This document shows positions 5,771 through 6,308 of a DNA stretch of 6,308 nt, one piece after another. Origin of the DNA: CBFCZU01 sp965602635 (GTDB lineage: Bacteria > Planctomycetota > Phycisphaerae > SM23-33); NCBI GenBank assembly GCA_965602635.1, contig CBFCZU010000247.1:1-6308 (forward strand), written 5' to 3'. The notes under the pieces were generated by a model, which saw nothing but the letters and a program-made list of their open reading frames with translations, was not told where the DNA came from and searched no databases. The position numbers and the translations under genes were made by a program. Positions within the stretch are counted from its first letter, which is position 1. Each line of letters starts with the position of its first letter.

Positions 5771-5805
5771 CCGCCGTCACCGGCCGGGACCTACCGCAAC
5801 CTTCC

Positions 5806-5935
5806 GGAACCCAGCGGAAAGGGGCCCAGCAGAGCGGAACAGAACGGAACGAAACGGAAAGTTTTGGAAAGTTCCGGAACGAAACGGAACGAAACGGAAA
5901 GTTTCGGAAAGTTCTGGAACGAAGCGGAATGTTTC
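5806..5935. repeat. Phased pentamer/decamer array with 40-bp higher-order repeat
   Basis: The sequence divides into consecutive 10-base units, each beginning with GGAA in 12 of 13 cases (5806, 5816, then 5836 to 5926 in steps of ten; the unit at 5826 is the exception). From 5836 the units fall into two types: A (GGAACGAAAC and close variants, at 5836, 5846, 5876, 5886, 5916) and B (GGAAAGTTTC and close variants, at 5856, 5866, 5896, 5906, 5926). The order is AABBAABBAB, so 5846-5885 and 5886-5925 are near-identical 40-base copies. GAAAC and GTTTC are reverse complements, so A-to-B junctions form dyads (GAAAC and GTTTY around GGAAA), and B-to-A junctions form others (GTTCCGGAAC at 5871-5880 is a perfect palindrome). 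The pentamer rhythm extends weakly left to about 5791. There are no unique spacers, so it is not CRISPR. Confidence 0.9.
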
Positions 5936-6042
5936 GCCACGGGCCCGAAAACCTGTAAGTCCTTTGATGGTAATGGCTTGTCCATTTTAAGCCGCAAGCA
6001 ACGCGAACGAAGAGGGAAAATGGGTTCCTATCGGGACCCTCC

Positions 6043-6068
6043 GCACTCAGCACTCAGCACTCCGCACT
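6043..6068. repeat. Heptamer tandem repeat GCACTCA
   Basis: Three 7-base units, GCACTCA (6043-6049), GCACTCA (6050-6056) and GCACTCC (6057-6063), plus a partial fourth GCACT (6064-6068). Heptanucleotide tandem repeats are a known class of dispersed repeat in bacteria (the STRR type in cyanobacteria), and this unit resembles ones I associate with planctomycete intergenic regions. Its function is unknown. Confidence 0.85.
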
Positions 6069-6145
6069 GGCGTATTCGGTTGTCAAACGCTCCGGAGGCG
6101 CACACCTGAGGCGCGCCCCCTCCACCCGTCCCGGGCGCGGAAGCC

Positions 6146-6159
6146 TTTGCGCGCGCAAA
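6146..6159. repeat. 14-bp perfect palindrome
   Basis: TTTGCGCGCGCAAA is its own reverse complement with no loop. This is a typical shape for the site of a dimeric regulator, but no promoter or gene is visible close to it inside the window. The flanks on the right carry two copies of TTGCCAT (6164-6170 and 6182-6188) spaced 18 bases apart. Confidence 0.6.
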
Positions 6160-6245
6160 CGTGTTGCCATGGAGGGGTCTCTTGCCATAACTCCTGGCCG
6201 GGCCGGCGGCCGAAATTTTCATTTTCCCACGATTTCGCCGGGAGG

Positions 6246-6268
6246 GGGGGGTAGCCATACTGCCCCCC
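6246..6268. repeat. Strong GC-rich hairpin near the right edge
   Basis: GGGGGGTAG (6246-6254) and CTGCCCCCC (6260-6268) pair around a 5-base loop CCATA, giving nine pairs including one G-U wobble when read on the plus strand. No T-run follows on either strand, so a factor-independent terminator is not supported. It may belong to an element continuing past the right edge. Confidence 0.5.
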
Positions 6269-6308
6269 TGAAGCAGTGAGACACCGTAGAGGGTGACGGT
6301 TAGCATGT

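Larger units (their letters stand above)
5724..6308. other. Repeat-rich non-coding region upstream of the operon
   Basis: 585 bases without a credible gene. Several frames stay open on both strands, but mainly because the repeats lack stop codons; the predicted peptides are arginine/serine/phenylalanine-rich repeats or proline/glycine-rich tracts with no recognisable family. From left to right it holds the operon promoter, the decamer array (5806-5935), a plain stretch (5940-6040), a heptamer tandem repeat, a 14-bp palindrome, a GC-rich dyad at 6196-6211 followed by AAATTTTCATTTT on the plus strand, and a strong hairpin at 6246-6268. Confidence 0.6.

Noticed and set aside
5806..5935. CRISPR array
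   Set aside because: Units are 10 bases and contiguous, with no unique spacers and no cas genes nearby.
5972..5990. Small hairpin AATGG-5-CCATT followed by TTAA
   Set aside because: Only five pairs, mostly weak, with a very short T-run and no gene that needs termination there.
5724..6053. 110-residue N-terminal extension of the membrane protein frame
   Set aside because: It translates the decamer array and plain flank. The composition (repeated Phe/Arg/Ser/Pro) is an artefact of the repeat, and a signal peptide with a ribosome site starts at 5723.
6028..6306. Minus-strand 92-residue frame at the right edge
   Set aside because: No family resemblance, no good ribosome site at its first ATG, and its C-terminus is translated from the heptamer repeat. 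A 76-residue form from an internal ATG is preceded by a G-run but has the same problems.

Overview
The window is GC-rich, with long GC-ended codon runs and AT-rich islands only between genes. It looks like a piece of a bacterial chromosome from the Planctomycetota, perhaps a Phycisphaerae-like lineage. I base this on the style of the FliA/WhiG-type sigma factor, a short MerR regulator with a glycine-rich head, a lineage-unspecific membrane protein with no recognisable family, and heptamer repeats (GCACTCA) that I associate with such genomes. This is an impression from reading, not a search result, and the phylum is only moderately supported. No rRNA, tRNA, CRISPR array, transposase or phage gene is visible.

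Layout, left to right. Positions 1-311 hold no convincing gene; a possible promoter points off the left edge on the minus strand. A FliA/WhiG-family sigma factor follows on the minus strand (312-1106), preceded by an AT-rich leader of about 320 bases with a 9-bp tandem repeat. Next is a minus-strand MerR-type regulator (1424-1870) with a good sigma-70-like promoter at 1908-1936 and a perfect 8-bp inverted repeat abutting the -35 box. The 353-base gap 1871-2223 is a divergent control region. From it the plus strand runs into a stand-alone homocysteine S-methyltransferase-family protein (2224-3099). This gene converges, with a 25-base gap, on a three-gene minus-strand unit read from the right: a predicted secreted/anchored membrane protein of unknown function (5723 to 4758), aroB (3-dehydroquinate synthase, 4786 to 3662, start overlapping the upstream gene by 29 bases) and a small phospholipase D-superfamily protein (3649 to 3125, 12 bases after the aroB stop). 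Overlap and spacing argue for co-transcription and coupled translation.

Upstream of that operon, 5724-6308 contains no credible gene but is rich in repeats. Its centrepiece is a pentamer/decamer array (5806-5935) made of two decamer types, GGAACGAAAC (A) and GGAAAGTTTC (B), arranged AABBAABBAB over the last 100 bases. This gives a 40-bp higher-order repeat with alternating dyads. It lies just upstream of the operon's likely promoter (5742-5770). A 7-bp tandem repeat (6043-6068), a 14-bp perfect palindrome (6146-6159) and a strong hairpin (6246-6268) follow.

Functionally the window mixes transcriptional control (sigma factor, MerR), amino-acid metabolism (methionine and shikimate pathways) and two proteins of unclear role. 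I see no dedicated defence or mobile system. The most unusual element is the decamer array.
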